DNA of 44,686 nt from an uncultured Eubacteriales bacterium (GCA_900544295.1 UQUO01000015.1:1-44686), one strand, 5' to 3'. Numbered from the stretch's first letter, positions 1-9,558 are shown. A program made the numbers and translations. The notes: a model not told the origin generated them from the letters alone.

Positions 1-170
1 GAGTGGGAGAGGCGGGTGGGCCCCGAAACCTCACGGGGGCGCCACCACCCCAAAAAGCGTTTTTCTTTGGGGCTCCACCCCGTTTCTTTGGGCAAGACCA
101 AAGAAATGGGGTGGAACAGGCAGCACCAACGTAAAGCCAACCGCCAGCAAAACGGCGAGTTCCTCCAACC
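1..170 (+). repeat. Dispersed structured repeat, left copy (inverted relative to right copy)
   Basis: This stretch matches the reverse complement of 44507-44672 almost base for base; by hand alignment I count about eight substitutions and four one-base gaps over some 170 bases. It contains a 17-bp stem (75-91 with 98-114, loop GCAAGA, one G-T pair) and a second, weaker hairpin around AAAAAGCG/TTTTT (53-66). The match to the right copy ends near 170, just before the tmcAL ribosome binding site region. The element probably begins left of the window, because the right copy continues past the equivalent of base 1. It has no transposase and no conserved reading frame, so it is an intergenic repeat or MITE-like element rather than a gene. 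Confidence 0.85.
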
Positions 171-216
171 TCAAAAACAAATCAACCAACCAACACCCAA
201 AAAAGGAGATGACGCT

Positions 217-1416
217 ATGCGCGCCGCAGGCATAGTCGCAGAATTCAACCCCTTCCACAACGGCCACGCGCTGCTCATCGAGCGCGCCCGCGAGGCACTC
301 GGCGGTGACGCAGCCGTAGTCTGCGCCATGTCCGGCGACTTTGTCCAGCGCGGCGAGGCGGCGGTGTGGTCGAAGTTTGCACGCGCCGAGGCCGCCGCCC
401 GCTGCGGCGCCGACCTCGTCTTTGAACTGCCCCTGCCCTGGGCGTTGTCCTCGGCTGAGGGCTTTGCCCGCGGCGGGGTGGGCCTGCTCGCCGCGCTCGG
501 CGTCGTGGACTGCCTCTGCTTCGGCAGCGAGTGCGGCGAGACCGAGCCGCTGGAGCGCGCGGCCGAAGCCCTGTTGGGCCCTGACTTCTCCGCCGCGCTC
601 CGAAACGAGCTCGAAGGCGGCATCCCCTTCGCCGCCGCGCGCCAGCGCGCCCTCGCCGCCGTAACAGACGAGGATACCGCCGCCCTGCTCGAAACGCCCA
701 ACAACATCCTCGCCGTCGAATATATACGCGCCATCTACGAGCTGGGTCTCGACCTGGGCTTCATGACGATCCGGCGCGAGGGCGCGGCCCACGATGCGCC
801 GGGGCAGGGGAGCATCCGTTCCGCATCCGAGCTGCGAAACCGCCTCGCCGCCGGCAAAAGTAACCGCGGCTTCATGCCCGACGCCGCCTCGGCCGTATTC
901 GAGCGCGAATACGAGCGCGGACGCGGCCCCGTGCTCATGGAAACCCTGGAGCCCATGCTCCTCTCCCGCCTGCGTATGCTGCCCGACGCGGAGTTTAACC
1001 GCCTGCCGGACGCTTCCGAGGGCCTCGGCAACCGACTGCGCGCCGCCGTCCGGGACGAGCCGACGCTCGACGGCGTGCTGGCCGCGGCCAAGTCGAAGCG
1101 CTACGCTCTCTCACGCATACGACGCATGACCATGTGCGCTTGCCTGGGCATAAGAGAGGGCATGGCAGAGGAGCTGCCGCCCTACGCGCGCCTGCTCGCG
1201 GCGACGGAGCGCGGCCGCGCCCTGCTGCGCCAGGCCCAGGACAAGAGCCGCGTGCCTATAATCACAAAGCCTGCCACGGCCAGGCAGCTCCCCCGGGAGG
1301 CGCTGGAGCTCTTCGAGCTGGGCGCCGGCGCGCGCGACCTCTGTGTCCTGGCCTACCGGGCCGCCGCTGAGCGCCGCGGCGGCGGCGACTGGCGCACAGG
1401 GCCAGTTATGGTGTAA
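217..1416 (+). CDS. tmcAL: tRNA(Met) cytidine acetate ligase (TmcAL/YlbM family)
   Basis: Members of this family use ATP and acetate to form N4-acetylcytidine at the wobble base of elongator tRNA-Met in the cytoplasm. The 399-residue product has the usual family length. The nucleotidyltransferase signature sits at the very N-terminus (residues 5-17, GIVAEFNPFHNGH with the HxxH pair H14/H17), followed by VCAMSGDFVQRGE, the typical second block, and a C-terminal helical tRNA-binding half with SRIRRM. The ATG at 217 was chosen because AAAAGGAGATG lies just upstream and the family starts at this motif. The frame is open further upstream, but that part is encoded by the repeat. The gene stands alone; the next gene has its own promoter. 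Confidence 0.93.
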   Translation: MRAAGIVAEFNPFHNGHALLIERAREALGGDAAVVCAMSGDFVQRGEAAVWSKFARAEAAARCGADLVFELPLPWALSSAEGFARGGVGLLAALGVVDCLCFGSECGETEPLERAAEALLGPDFSAALRNELEGGIPFAAARQRALAAVTDEDTAALLETPNNILAVEYIRAIYELGLDLGFMTIRREGAAHDAPGQGSIRSASELRNRLAAGKSNRGFMPDAASAVFEREYERGRGPVLMETLEPMLLSRLRMLPDAEFNRLPDASEGLGNRLRAAVRDEPTLDGVLAAAKSKRYALSRIRRMTMCACLGIREGMAEELPPYARLLAATERGRALLRQAQDKSRVPIITKPATARQLPREALELFELGAGARDLCVLAYRAAAERRGGGDWRTGPVMV

Positions 1417-1523
1417 ATTGTGAATAATGCATAAAATTACTCCTACAGCAAACGACTTTTTCGGCACGAAAAAGATTTGCGCTGATTTATTAAAGAAATA
1501 GCAATAAAAAGTAAGAAATTCTG

Positions 1524-1552
1524 TTGCAATCGCGGGCGAGATGGTTTATAAT
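1524..1552 (+). promoter_or_regulatory. SigA-type promoter of the liv operon
   Basis: TTGCAA (1524-1529), a 17-base spacer and a perfect TATAAT (1547-1552) precede the substrate-binding-protein gene by about 80 bases. The rest of 1417-1630 is AT-rich and I recognise no riboswitch or T-box in it. Confidence 0.75.
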
Positions 1553-1630
1553 CATGCCCAGGCTGCGAAGTACATTTGTCCGCTGCGTGTGGACGTCGCG
1601 GCCGAACATGATTTAGGAGGATGAGACTGA

Positions 1631-2863
1631 ATGAAGAAGATACTTGCACTTCTGCTTGCACTGTGCATGGTGTTTGCCCTTGCCGCCTGCGGCGAGCCTG
1701 CGGCCACCGAGAGCCAGGCCCCGGCGGACGACGCCCCGGCCAGCGAGGCCCCTGCCGATGACGGCGCTGCTTCCGGCGACAAGGTCATCAAGATAGGCGT
1801 GTTTGAGCCCCAGTCCGGCGACAATGGTGCGGGCGGCAAGCAGGAGATACTCGGCATGCAGTATGCCAACTCCCTGACCCCGACCGTCGAGATCGGCGGC
1901 GAGACCTACAACGTCGAGCTCATCTACGCCGACAACCAGTCCAGCAACGACAAGGCCGTCTCCGCGGCTCAGGAGCTCATAACGCAGGGCGCCTCCGTCG
2001 TGCTCGGCTCCTACGGCTCCGGCGTGTCCATAGCGGCTGCCACCACCTTCGGCGACGCGGGCGTGCCCGCCATCGGCGTCACCTGCACCAACCCGCAGGT
2101 CACCCAGGTCAGCGATACATATTACCGCATCTGCTTCATCGACCCCTTCCAGGGCACCGTCCTGGCGAACTATGCCAAGAGCCTCGGCGCGACCAAGGCC
2201 TACTGCCTCGCCAAGCAGGGCGACGACTACTCCGTCGGCCTGGTGAACTACTTCGTCGAGGCTTTCGGCGCTGAGAACTGCGTCCAGGAGGTCTTCCAGG
2301 AGGGCACCTCCGACTACAGCAGCTACGTCACCAACGCCAAGTCCAACGGCTGCGACATCTTCGTGGCGCCTGTCTCCACTGAGGCCGCTGCTCTGATCAT
2401 CGACCAGGCCGCCACTCAGGATCTGGGCATGCCCATCCTCGCGGGCGACACCTGGGACTCCAACGTCATCGTGAAAGCCGCCCAGGGCAAGGACAACGTG
2501 CATATCTACGTCACCACCTTCTATCAGGAGGGCGGCAACGCCGAGTTCGACGCGGCGTTCAAGGAGTGGATCAACTCCGACAGCGTCAACCTTGAGAACA
2601 ACGGCGGCAACGACATGATAGCGGCCGTCTCCGTCATGGGCTATGACGCCTACTACGTTGCGCTCGAAGCCATCAAGGCTGCTGGCAGCGCCGACCCGGC
2701 CGCCGTCCTGGCCGCCCTGCCCGGCGTCAGCTACGATGGCGTCACCGGCAACATCAGCTTCGCTGATGGCGCGAAGGACGCGACCCGCGACATCGCTTTC
2801 ATCAAGTACTGCAACACCGAGACGGGCGTTTGGGACCTCATCGGCGAGCAGGGCGTTGAATAA
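1631..2863 (+). CDS. livJ: Branched-chain amino acid ABC transporter, substrate-binding lipoprotein
   Basis: Extracellular lipid-anchored receptor of a LivJHMGF-type importer for leucine, isoleucine, valine or related amino acids. The 410-residue product begins with a lipoprotein signal peptide whose lipobox LAAC places the lipidated cysteine at residue 20. A short Ala/Glu/Asp/Pro linker (21-50) leads to a periplasmic-binding-protein type I fold (Peripla_BP_6), recognisable by KIGVFEPQSGDNGAGGKQ, LIYADNQSSNDKAVSAAQELI and the GSYGSGVSIAAA block. AGGAGGATGAGACTGA precedes the ATG. It is first in an operon with both permeases and both ATPases. The exact substrate cannot be read from the sequence; related receptors also bind amides or aromatic compounds. 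Confidence 0.92.
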   Translation: MKKILALLLALCMVFALAACGEPAATESQAPADDAPASEAPADDGAASGDKVIKIGVFEPQSGDNGAGGKQEILGMQYANSLTPTVEIGGETYNVELIYADNQSSNDKAVSAAQELITQGASVVLGSYGSGVSIAAATTFGDAGVPAIGVTCTNPQVTQVSDTYYRICFIDPFQGTVLANYAKSLGATKAYCLAKQGDDYSVGLVNYFVEAFGAENCVQEVFQEGTSDYSSYVTNAKSNGCDIFVAPVSTEAAALIIDQAATQDLGMPILAGDTWDSNVIVKAAQGKDNVHIYVTTFYQEGGNAEFDAAFKEWINSDSVNLENNGGNDMIAAVSVMGYDAYYVALEAIKAAGSADPAAVLAALPGVSYDGVTGNISFADGAKDATRDIAFIKYCNTETGVWDLIGEQGVE

Positions 2864-2903
2864 GCGCTCCGCGGGAGCAAACCTGCAATAGAAAGAACCT
2901 TCG

Positions 2904-2925
2904 GGCGGGGGCGAAAGCCCCCGCC
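2904..2925 (+). promoter_or_regulatory. Strong GC stem-loop between livJ and livH
   Basis: GGCGGGGGC, loop GAAA, GCCCCCGCC form a perfect 9-bp stem with a stable tetraloop and no following T-run. Such hairpins after binding-protein genes commonly protect the upstream message or lower read-through, which gives more receptor than permease. That role is inferred. Confidence 0.6.
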
Positions 2926-3020
2926 TTGCCCCGAGATTCCCGAAATCTTGCATGCGCTCCGTCGAAAGTGCGGCGGAAAGCCGCGTTTTCGAGGCGGCGC
3001 AGGCAATAGGAGGTCACCCG

Positions 3021-3947
3021 ATGGATTTCTTTGAAAAGCTGCTGCCGTATCTGCTCTCCGGCATATCCGTCGGCGGTCAGTACGCGCTCATAGCCGTCGG
3101 CTATACTATGGTCTACGGCATACTCAGGCTCATAAACTTCGCCCACGGCGACGTGTTCATGGTCTCGGGCCTCATGATGGTCTATGCCGTTACCTGGATG
3201 CCGCTGTGGCTGGCGATACCTTTTGTAATAGTGTTCACAGTGCTGCTGGGCTTCCTCATAGAGCGCGTGGCGTATAAGCCCCTGCGCTCCGCGCCGAGGA
3301 TGTCGGTAATGATAAGCGCCATAGGCGTGAGCTATCTTTTGCAGAACCTCGCGCTCTACGTCACCGGCGGCCTGAACAAGAACTATCCCACCATCCCCTG
3401 GATATCCGACACGGTCAGCATCTTCGGCGCGACGACTAAGATGGTCACGCTGGTGACGCCGGTGCTGACGCTGGTGCTGGTCGTGCTGCTGGTGCTGCTC
3501 ATAAACCACACGAAGATAGGCATGGCCATGCGCGCCGTGGCGAAGGACTTCGAGACGAGTACGCTCATGGGCATCAAGATAAACAACGTCATCTCGATGA
3601 CTTTCATCATCGGCTCCTTCCTCGCGGCGATCGGCTCCATGCTGTTTTTCACGAACTACCCCGGCGTCACGCCGACGGTGGGCGCGATGCCGGGCCTGAA
3701 GGCCTTCGTCGCGGCGGTGTTCGGCGGCATAGGCTCCATCCCGGGCGCGGTTATCGGCGCCTTCATCATCGGCATCTGCGAGAACATCATCAAGGGCCTC
3801 GACACCCTGCTCGTGGCCTACGGCGTCATCCCGACGGGCCTCGGCCTTTCCACCTTCGCGGACGCCTTCACCTTCGTGCTGCTCATCATTATTCTCGTCT
3901 TCAAGCCCACCGGCCTCTTCGGCGAGAAGGCCACGGACAAGGTCTGA
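3021..3947 (+). CDS. livH: Branched-chain amino acid ABC transporter permease LivH
   Basis: First integral-membrane subunit of the importer. It has 308 residues with about eight hydrophobic segments. Typical LivH blocks are GGQYALIAVGYTMVYGILRLINFAHGD near the N-terminus, MRAVAKDFETSTLMGI in the cytoplasmic EAA-like loop that contacts the ATPases, and FGGIGSIPGAVIGAFIIG. The ATG at 3021 was chosen over an upstream in-frame start because AGGAGGTCACCCG lies directly before it and the residues upstream look non-membrane and unconserved. LivM follows 13 bases downstream. Confidence 0.94.
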   Translation: MDFFEKLLPYLLSGISVGGQYALIAVGYTMVYGILRLINFAHGDVFMVSGLMMVYAVTWMPLWLAIPFVIVFTVLLGFLIERVAYKPLRSAPRMSVMISAIGVSYLLQNLALYVTGGLNKNYPTIPWISDTVSIFGATTKMVTLVTPVLTLVLVVLLVLLINHTKIGMAMRAVAKDFETSTLMGIKINNVISMTFIIGSFLAAIGSMLFFTNYPGVTPTVGAMPGLKAFVAAVFGGIGSIPGAVIGAFIIGICENIIKGLDTLLVAYGVIPTGLGLSTFADAFTFVLLIIILVFKPTGLFGEKATDKV

Positions 3948-3960
3948 GGAGGGCGAAGAT

Positions 3961-5148
3961 ATGGATATGAAAAAGAAAAAGCTAATAAAGCTGGGCGTAA
4001 CGGCGGCCTGCCTCATAGTCCTCTATGCCCTGTGCATCTATATGGACCAGGCCATAACCGCCACCTCAAGGCTCTACATGCTCATCACCGTTGTGCGCAA
4101 GAGCGCTGTCTACGCGCTCGTCGCGGTGTCGATGAACCTGCTCAACGGCTTCACGGGCCTGTTCTCGCTGGGCCAGGCTGGTTTCATGCTCATAGGCGCC
4201 TATACCTACGCCATCTTCTCCATCCCCTCCGCGAGCATCGACAGCGTCTACCAGTACTACGACGCCGCCATACATTTCTCCTTCCAGGAGGCCATAAACG
4301 GCATCTTCGGCCTGGAGGCCATGGCCGCGCCGGGACTCATAATCGGCGCGCTCATCGCCATGCTGCTCGCGGGCATAGTCGCCGCCTTCTTCGCCTGGCT
4401 CATCGGCCTGCCCGTGCTCAGGCTCAAGAGCGACTACCTTGCCATCGCCACCCTGGGCTTTGCAGAGATAATCAAGGCCATCTTCCAGTGGCAGTCCTTC
4501 GGCCCCATCACGAACGGTTCGAACGTCCTGCGCGGCTATACGCGCCTGTCGGACTTCACCTTCAACATCGGCGGGACGAGCGTGTCCTTCGCCACCTTTG
4601 TGCCGGTGTTCGTGGCCTCGATGTGCATCCTCGTCATTGTGCTGCTCATAAACTCCTCCTACGGCCGTGCCTTCAAGGCCATACGCGAGGACGAGATAGC
4701 GGCGGAGGCCATGGGCGTGCGCCTGTTCAAGCACAAGCAGATGGCCTTCTGCATCTCCTGCTTCTTTGCGGGCGTGGGCGGCGCGCTGCTGGCAATGTTC
4801 ATGAACACCATCCAGGCGGCGCAGTTCAAGTCCTCGATGACATATGAGATCCTGCTCATCGTCGTCCTGGGCGGCCTCGGCTCCGTGACGGGCAGCTGCA
4901 TAGCGAGCTTCCTGTTCATCGCCTGCTCCGAGTGGTGGCTGCGCGGGCTCGACAACGGCAGCTTCCTCGGCATCGAATCCGCGATGTTCCGCAGCGGCTT
5001 CCGGCTGGTCGTGTTCTCGGTCATCATCATGGTCGTCGTGCTGTTCTTCCGCAAGGGCATCATGGGCCAGAAGGAGCTGCCCGATCTCTTCAAGAGACGA
5101 AAAAAAGCACCTGCTGCGGCCCAGGCTGAGGGAGGTGCCGCGAAATGA
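3961..5148 (+). CDS. livM: Branched-chain amino acid ABC transporter permease LivM
   Basis: Second integral-membrane subunit, 395 residues. Recognised by NLLNGFTGLFSLGQAGFMLIGAY, by LRLKSDYLAIATLGFAEIIKA and by the coupling loop GRAFKAIREDEIAAEAMGV. A roughly 50-residue extracellular insertion (about residues 85-115) after the first conserved helices makes it a little longer than many LivM proteins. AGGAGGGCGAAGAT precedes the ATG. Its stop overlaps the livG start (ATGA), which indicates translational coupling. Confidence 0.94.
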   Translation: MDMKKKKLIKLGVTAACLIVLYALCIYMDQAITATSRLYMLITVVRKSAVYALVAVSMNLLNGFTGLFSLGQAGFMLIGAYTYAIFSIPSASIDSVYQYYDAAIHFSFQEAINGIFGLEAMAAPGLIIGALIAMLLAGIVAAFFAWLIGLPVLRLKSDYLAIATLGFAEIIKAIFQWQSFGPITNGSNVLRGYTRLSDFTFNIGGTSVSFATFVPVFVASMCILVIVLLINSSYGRAFKAIREDEIAAEAMGVRLFKHKQMAFCISCFFAGVGGALLAMFMNTIQAAQFKSSMTYEILLIVVLGGLGSVTGSCIASFLFIACSEWWLRGLDNGSFLGIESAMFRSGFRLVVFSVIIMVVVLFFRKGIMGQKELPDLFKRRKKAPAAAQAEGGAAK

Positions 5149-5991
5149 GTGAAAAACGTGAAAACGTCCTGAGGCTTCAGGACATCACCATGCAGTTCGG
5201 CGGCGTCGTCGCCGTGAACGGCCTCTCGCTGGAGGTGGACCGCGGCGAGATAGTGGCCCTCATAGGCCCCAACGGCGCGGGCAAGACCACGGCCTTCAAC
5301 TGCGTGACGGGCGTCTACCAGCCCACGAACGGCGAGATAGTCTTCGAGGGCAAGCCCATCGTCCGCAACCACCCGCAGGGCAAGATGAAAAAGGCCTACC
5401 TCGGTGAGAACGCGGACAAATTTACCGGCCACGTCATCGCGCCGACGCCGGACCGGATAACGGAGCTGGGCATCGCGCGTACCTTCCAGAACATCCGCCT
5501 GTTCTCCTCGTTAACGGTGCTGGAGAACGTGCTCATAGCCAAGCACATGCGCGCAAAGCAGAACGTGTTCTCCGCCACCTTCCGCACGAACCGCACGGAG
5601 GAGCGCCGGATGCAGGAGGAGGCCATGGCCCTGCTTGAAGAGCAGAACCTCGGCCACCTGAAGGACGAGGTCGCGGGCAGCCTGCCCTACGGCATACAGC
5701 GCCGGCTGGAGATAGCCCGCGCGCTGGCCACGGAGCCGAAGCTGCTGCTGCTGGACGAGCCCGCCGCGGGCATGAACCCGCAGGAGACTCAGGAGCTGGG
5801 CGAGTTCATCGTGCAGATAAAGGACACGCACCACCTGACCGTGTTCATGATAGAGCACCACATGGACCTCGTCATGCAGTTCTCGGACAGGATATACGTG
5901 CTGGACTTCGGCAAGCTCATCGCGCAGGGCACGCCCGCGCAGGTGCAGAACGACCCGAAGGTCATAGAGGCTTATCTGGGGGTGTCGGACG

Positions 5992-5999
<8 letters not shown>
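5145..5999 (+). CDS. livG: Branched-chain amino acid ABC transporter ATPase LivG
   Basis: Cytoplasmic ATP-binding subunit, 284 residues. Walker A is GPNGAGKT (residues 41-48), the Q-loop is in FQNIRLF, the signature is LPYGIQRRLE instead of LSGGQ, as is usual in LivG, and Walker B is LLLLDEPAAGMN followed by the H-loop in IEHHMD. A longer region between Walker A and the Q-loop (HPQGKMKKAYLGENADKF) is a lineage-specific insert often seen in clostridial LivG. It is translationally coupled to livM, and livF begins inside its last codons. Confidence 0.95.
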
Positions 6000-6690
<691 letters not shown>

Positions 6691-6700
6691 GAAAAGACAT

Positions 6701-6730
6701 GAAAAAACCGCCCTCCGGGGCGGTTTTTTC
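6701..6730. terminator. Bidirectional Rho-independent terminator between livF and the CooT-like gene
   Basis: GAAAAAACCGCCC (6701-6713) pairs with GGGCGGTTTTTTC (6718-6730) around a 4-base loop. The T-run serves livF, and the A-run serves the converging minus-strand gene, whose stop codon touches the stem. Confidence 0.9.
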
Positions 6731-6917
6731 ATTTGGCCTCTATGAGTATGACGTTTCGCGTGAGGTCCACGCTCTTGAGTGTGCCGGCGACGGTCTTGCG
6801 CGCGCCGAGCATGTCCGTGAGCGTGACGCCGTTTTCGTCCACGCTGATGCCGGAGACGTAGCTCATGAGGGGGCGGCGTTCGCCGTCCACCAGCTCAAAG
6901 GCGTCGGAAAGGCACAT
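6729..6917 (-). CDS. CooT-like nickel-binding protein
   Basis: A 62-residue protein of the CooT family, small dimeric proteins first known from the CO dehydrogenase maturation gene set and shown to bind Ni(II) through the cysteine at position 2. Here the N-terminus is MC, and the body follows the family pattern: a beta-rich stretch with LMSYVSGISVDENGVTLTDMLG, then KSVDLTRNVILIE at the end. GGGGGAATGAGTC precedes the ATG. It lies three bases after a His-rich gene and faces, across a shared promoter region, an operon that starts with a CooC-like ATPase, so a role in nickel handling for that operon is likely. Family call by motif; the metal is inferred. Confidence 0.8.
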   Translation of the reverse strand: MCLSDAFELVDGERRPLMSYVSGISVDENGVTLTDMLGARKTVAGTLKSVDLTRNVILIEAK

Positions 6918-6920
6918 GAC

Positions 6921-7253
6921 TCATTCCCCCTTTACCAGCCGGAGGGCCTCCTCCAGCCTGTCGTTGCAGTGGCCGAAGTAGTGGACCGCCTCGGCGACGA
7001 GCTTCGCTGCCTCTGGCTTGCCCTGGTGCTCCAGCGCGTGGGCGACGCCGTGGAGCTCCTCGGCGTGGCTGCGGTTGTGGTCGAGCATATAGCTCATGAG
7101 CGCGAGAGTCTGTTCGGGCGTGAGCTCGGGCGTGTCGCCGTGCTCGTGGTGATGGCCGGAGACGTGCTCGTGCGCGTGCTCGTGGCTGTGCTGCCCGCAG
7201 CAGCCCTCGTGGCCGTGTCCGCCCTCGTGCAGGGCCATGCGTTTTGTAAACAT
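6921..7253 (-). CDS. Histidine-rich putative metal-binding protein
   Basis: A 110-residue protein that I cannot assign to a named family. Nineteen histidines are present: twelve within residues 9-38, in runs such as HSHEHAHEH and GHHHEHG together with a CC pair (C18/C19), then seven more spaced along an alpha-helical C-terminal half (residues 43-107) that contains HNRSHAEELHGVAHALEH. The pattern resembles the nickel-storing His tails of HypB or CooJ, but the helical part is not from either. AAGGAGGCATGAACT precedes the ATG. It is cotranscribed with the CooT-like gene. Nickel storage or delivery is the best guess; zinc or cobalt cannot be excluded. Confidence 0.75.
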   Translation of the reverse strand: MFTKRMALHEGGHGHEGCCGQHSHEHAHEHVSGHHHEHGDTPELTPEQTLALMSYMLDHNRSHAEELHGVAHALEHQGKPEAAKLVAEAVHYFGHCNDRLEEALRLVKGE

Positions 7254-7303
7254 AGTTCATGCCTCCTTGGGGCAAGGGCATGAGGCGCCCGCCCGCTGCA
7301 TAG

Positions 7304-7332
7304 ATGATATCACAGCCCCGCGTTACATTCAA
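7304..7332 (-). promoter_or_regulatory. Promoter of the His-rich/CooT-like operon
   Basis: On the minus strand TTGAAT (7332-7327), a 17-base spacer and TATCAT (7309-7304) stand about 50 bases before the His-rich start codon. Between this promoter and the opposing one at 7463 I see no further gene or RNA; 7333-7460 holds no feature I recognise. Confidence 0.6.
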
Positions 7333-7462
7333 CAAAAAAACCTCCGCCTGCGGGCTGGTTATTGGTCAAAGCAGAGGCAGAGCGGTTTTTGCCATGCCAG
7401 ACAGTTTATGGAGCCTCAGGCAGGATATTTGCACAAACTCAAATCGAATTGTACGATAACCC

Positions 7463-7491
7463 TTGAAAAAAGGTTGGGAATGTGGTATTTT
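7463..7491 (+). promoter_or_regulatory. Promoter of the CooC-like/dehydratase-like operon
   Basis: TTGAAA (7463-7468), a 17-base spacer ending in TGG (extended -10) and TATTTT (7486-7491). The leader to the first start codon is about 80 bases. Confidence 0.6.
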
Positions 7492-7577
7492 GTTAAATGT
7501 AAAGCAAATGTCGAGACAGGAGGGCCCGCCGGCAGCGGCGGACGCGCTCCTTTGCATATTTGGGAGGTGGTCTGCAT

Positions 7578-8345
7578 ATGGGAGACAGCAGGGCCAGGAT
7601 AATTGCGCTGGCAGGCAAGGGCGGCGTCGGCAAGACCTCGCTTGCCGCCTCGATAGTTCGCGTGCTGACGGAGGACAAGCCCGGCGCGAAGATACTGGCG
7701 ATAGACGCAGATCCCGCCGTAGGTCTGTCCACGGCGCTGGGAATCAAGGTCACGTCCTCCCTGGACGATATCCGCCGCGCGGTGATAAAAAGCGCGGAGG
7801 ACGGTCGCCCGCGCGAGGCCATAGAGATGCTCAACGAGTCCCGGTTCCGCATTTTCGACACCATGGTCGAGACGAAGGGCTTTTCCTTCCTCGCGATAGG
7901 CCGCCCGGAGAACGAGGGCTGCTATTGCAGCGTGAACGCCTATCTGAAGGAAGTCGTCAGTATGCTGGCGAACGACTTTGACTACGTCGTGATAGACGGC
8001 GAGGCGGGCATAGAGCAGATACAGCGCCGCGTAATGGAGAAGGTCACGCACCTCATCCTCATCTCGGACCAGAGCCGGAAGGGGACGAAGGTCGCGGAGA
8101 CGATAAAGGAAGTCGCCGACGAGCTCGTGATGTACGACCACATCGGCGCCATCATCAACCGGGTGACGAATCCGGAGCTGAACCGGTATATAGAGATACC
8201 GGGCGTGGAGATACTCGCCTTCATAGCGGCGGACGAGGCCCACGCGGCGAACGATATCCAGGGCAGGAGCGTGTTCGAGCTGCCCCTGGATTCACAGGTG
8301 CTCTACGGAGTGAGGGAAGCGCTCCGAAAAATAGAGATTTTATAA
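7578..8345 (+). CDS. CooC-like nickel-insertion ATPase (MinD/SIMIBI family)
   Basis: A 255-residue P-loop ATPase of the CooC/AcsF group, which load nickel into CO dehydrogenase or acetyl-CoA synthase. The deviant Walker A GKGGVGKT spans residues 13-20 with the intersubunit lysine K14. DADP follows at 43-46, and the CxC that binds metal at the dimer interface in CooC is present as CYC (C115/C117) in a GRPENEGCYCSVN context close to CooC. The switch region is VIDGEAGIEQIQRR. The ATG at 7578 is preceded by GGGAGGTGG; an upstream in-frame TTG lacks a site. The next gene starts 15 bases downstream. No CO dehydrogenase is in the window, so the client may be one of the co-transcribed proteins. Confidence 0.85.
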   Translation: MGDSRARIIALAGKGGVGKTSLAASIVRVLTEDKPGAKILAIDADPAVGLSTALGIKVTSSLDDIRRAVIKSAEDGRPREAIEMLNESRFRIFDTMVETKGFSFLAIGRPENEGCYCSVNAYLKEVVSMLANDFDYVVIDGEAGIEQIQRRVMEKVTHLILISDQSRKGTKVAETIKEVADELVMYDHIGAIINRVTNPELNRYIEIPGVEILAFIAADEAHAANDIQGRSVFELPLDSQVLYGVREALRKIEIL

Positions 8346-8360
8346 GAGAGGTGTAAACAT

Positions 8361-9557
8361 TTGAAAGATCTTAAGCATCTCATCTACTTTGAGAACCTGC
8401 TCGACAGCGCTAACAACGAGCTGGTGCGCCAGGCGAAGGAGGAGGGCCAGCTCGCCCTGGGCTTCACCTGCTACCACATGCCGGAAGTGCTTCTCAATGT
8501 AGACAACTGCTTCTCGGTCAGGATGCGCGCGCCGAATACGGGCAGCATCGACGTGGCGTCTTATTACATGTCGAACTACACATGTGAGTACTGCCGCGCC
8601 CTGGTCGAGAGGGCCATCGAGGGGGGCTACAATTTCCTGGACGGCATCTGCGGCGTGGACGCCTGCGCGCAGATGAACCGCTGCATGGAGAACATTGAGC
8701 TTCTCAAGTGCATCGACAAGCCCAATTTCTTCGTGACGCACGCGGATATCCCGTACAAGTATACGGATTACACCCTGAAGCACTATGTTGTCCAGATGCA
8801 GAACAGGGTGCTGAACGTAATGCACGAGAAGCTGGGCGTGGACATCTCCGACGCCGCCCTGCGTGAGGCCGTCGCGCGCCACAACGAGGTCTGCCGTATC
8901 ATCACGGAGATAAGCGAGCTCCGCAAGCTCGACAATCCGCCCGTGACCGGCTACGAGTTCCACATCATCAACATGGTGAGTTTCTGCTGTCCGCAAAAGC
9001 TGATACTCCCCTATCTGAGAGAGACCCTGGAGGAGATAAAGTCCCGCGAGCTCGACCCGAAGCCCTGGTACCGCTGCCGTGTGGGCATAGTCGGCTCCGA
9101 GGTGGACGACCCCAATCTCACCCGCATGCTTGAGGATGCAGGCGCGTTCATAGCGTTCGACCGCTTCTGCTTCGGCGTGTTCCCCGGCAGGGAAGTGATA
9201 GAGCTGAACGACGAGGAGCCCGCTCTCGTCCAGATCTGCCGCCACTACCTCATCACCAGCGAGTGCCCGCGCTTCATGTCCGACGAGAAGATATTCCAGC
9301 GCCGCGAGACCGCCGACAGGCTCGCCCGCGAGTTCAAGGCCGACGGCATCATCTACGAGAACGTCAAGTTCTGCGACTTCTGGGGCTTCGAGCGCGCCCT
9401 CGCCAGCCATATCCAGTATGAGGACTACGGCCACCCGGTCCTCACCATCGACAGGCCCTACAACGCCAAGACATCCGGCCAGCTCCGTACCCGTTTCCAG
9501 GCCTTCGTGGAATCCCTGGAGATAAAACGCATCCAGCAGGGCAAGGAGGTCAAATAA
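8361..9557 (+). CDS. 2-hydroxyacyl-CoA dehydratase/benzoyl-CoA reductase-like subunit (HgdB/BcrC type)
   Basis: A 398-residue member of the iron-sulfur family that includes 2-hydroxyacyl-CoA dehydratases, benzoyl-CoA reductases and double-cubane cluster proteins. Likely cluster cysteines are C75/C78 (TCEYCR), C102 or C108 (DACAQMNRC) and C338 (KFCDFWGFE), the three usual ligand positions. It has 15 cysteines in all, including C209/C210. The start is TTG at 8361, because AGAGAGGTG is correctly spaced and no ATG occurs before residue 40. It is followed after one base by a larger homologous subunit, so a heterodimer is expected. The substrate is unknown; nothing nearby (CoA-transferase, dehydrogenase) points to a fermentation pathway. 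Confidence 0.85.
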   Translation: MKDLKHLIYFENLLDSANNELVRQAKEEGQLALGFTCYHMPEVLLNVDNCFSVRMRAPNTGSIDVASYYMSNYTCEYCRALVERAIEGGYNFLDGICGVDACAQMNRCMENIELLKCIDKPNFFVTHADIPYKYTDYTLKHYVVQMQNRVLNVMHEKLGVDISDAALREAVARHNEVCRIITEISELRKLDNPPVTGYEFHIINMVSFCCPQKLILPYLRETLEEIKSRELDPKPWYRCRVGIVGSEVDDPNLTRMLEDAGAFIAFDRFCFGVFPGREVIELNDEEPALVQICRHYLITSECPRFMSDEKIFQRRETADRLAREFKADGIIYENVKFCDFWGFERALASHIQYEDYGHPVLTIDRPYNAKTSGQLRTRFQAFVESLEIKRIQQGKEVK

Positions 9558-9558
9558 G

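Noticed and set aside
16..216. N-terminal extension of tmcAL by 67 residues
   Set aside because: This part is encoded by the dispersed repeat and does not fit the family; the strong ribosome site is at 201-210.
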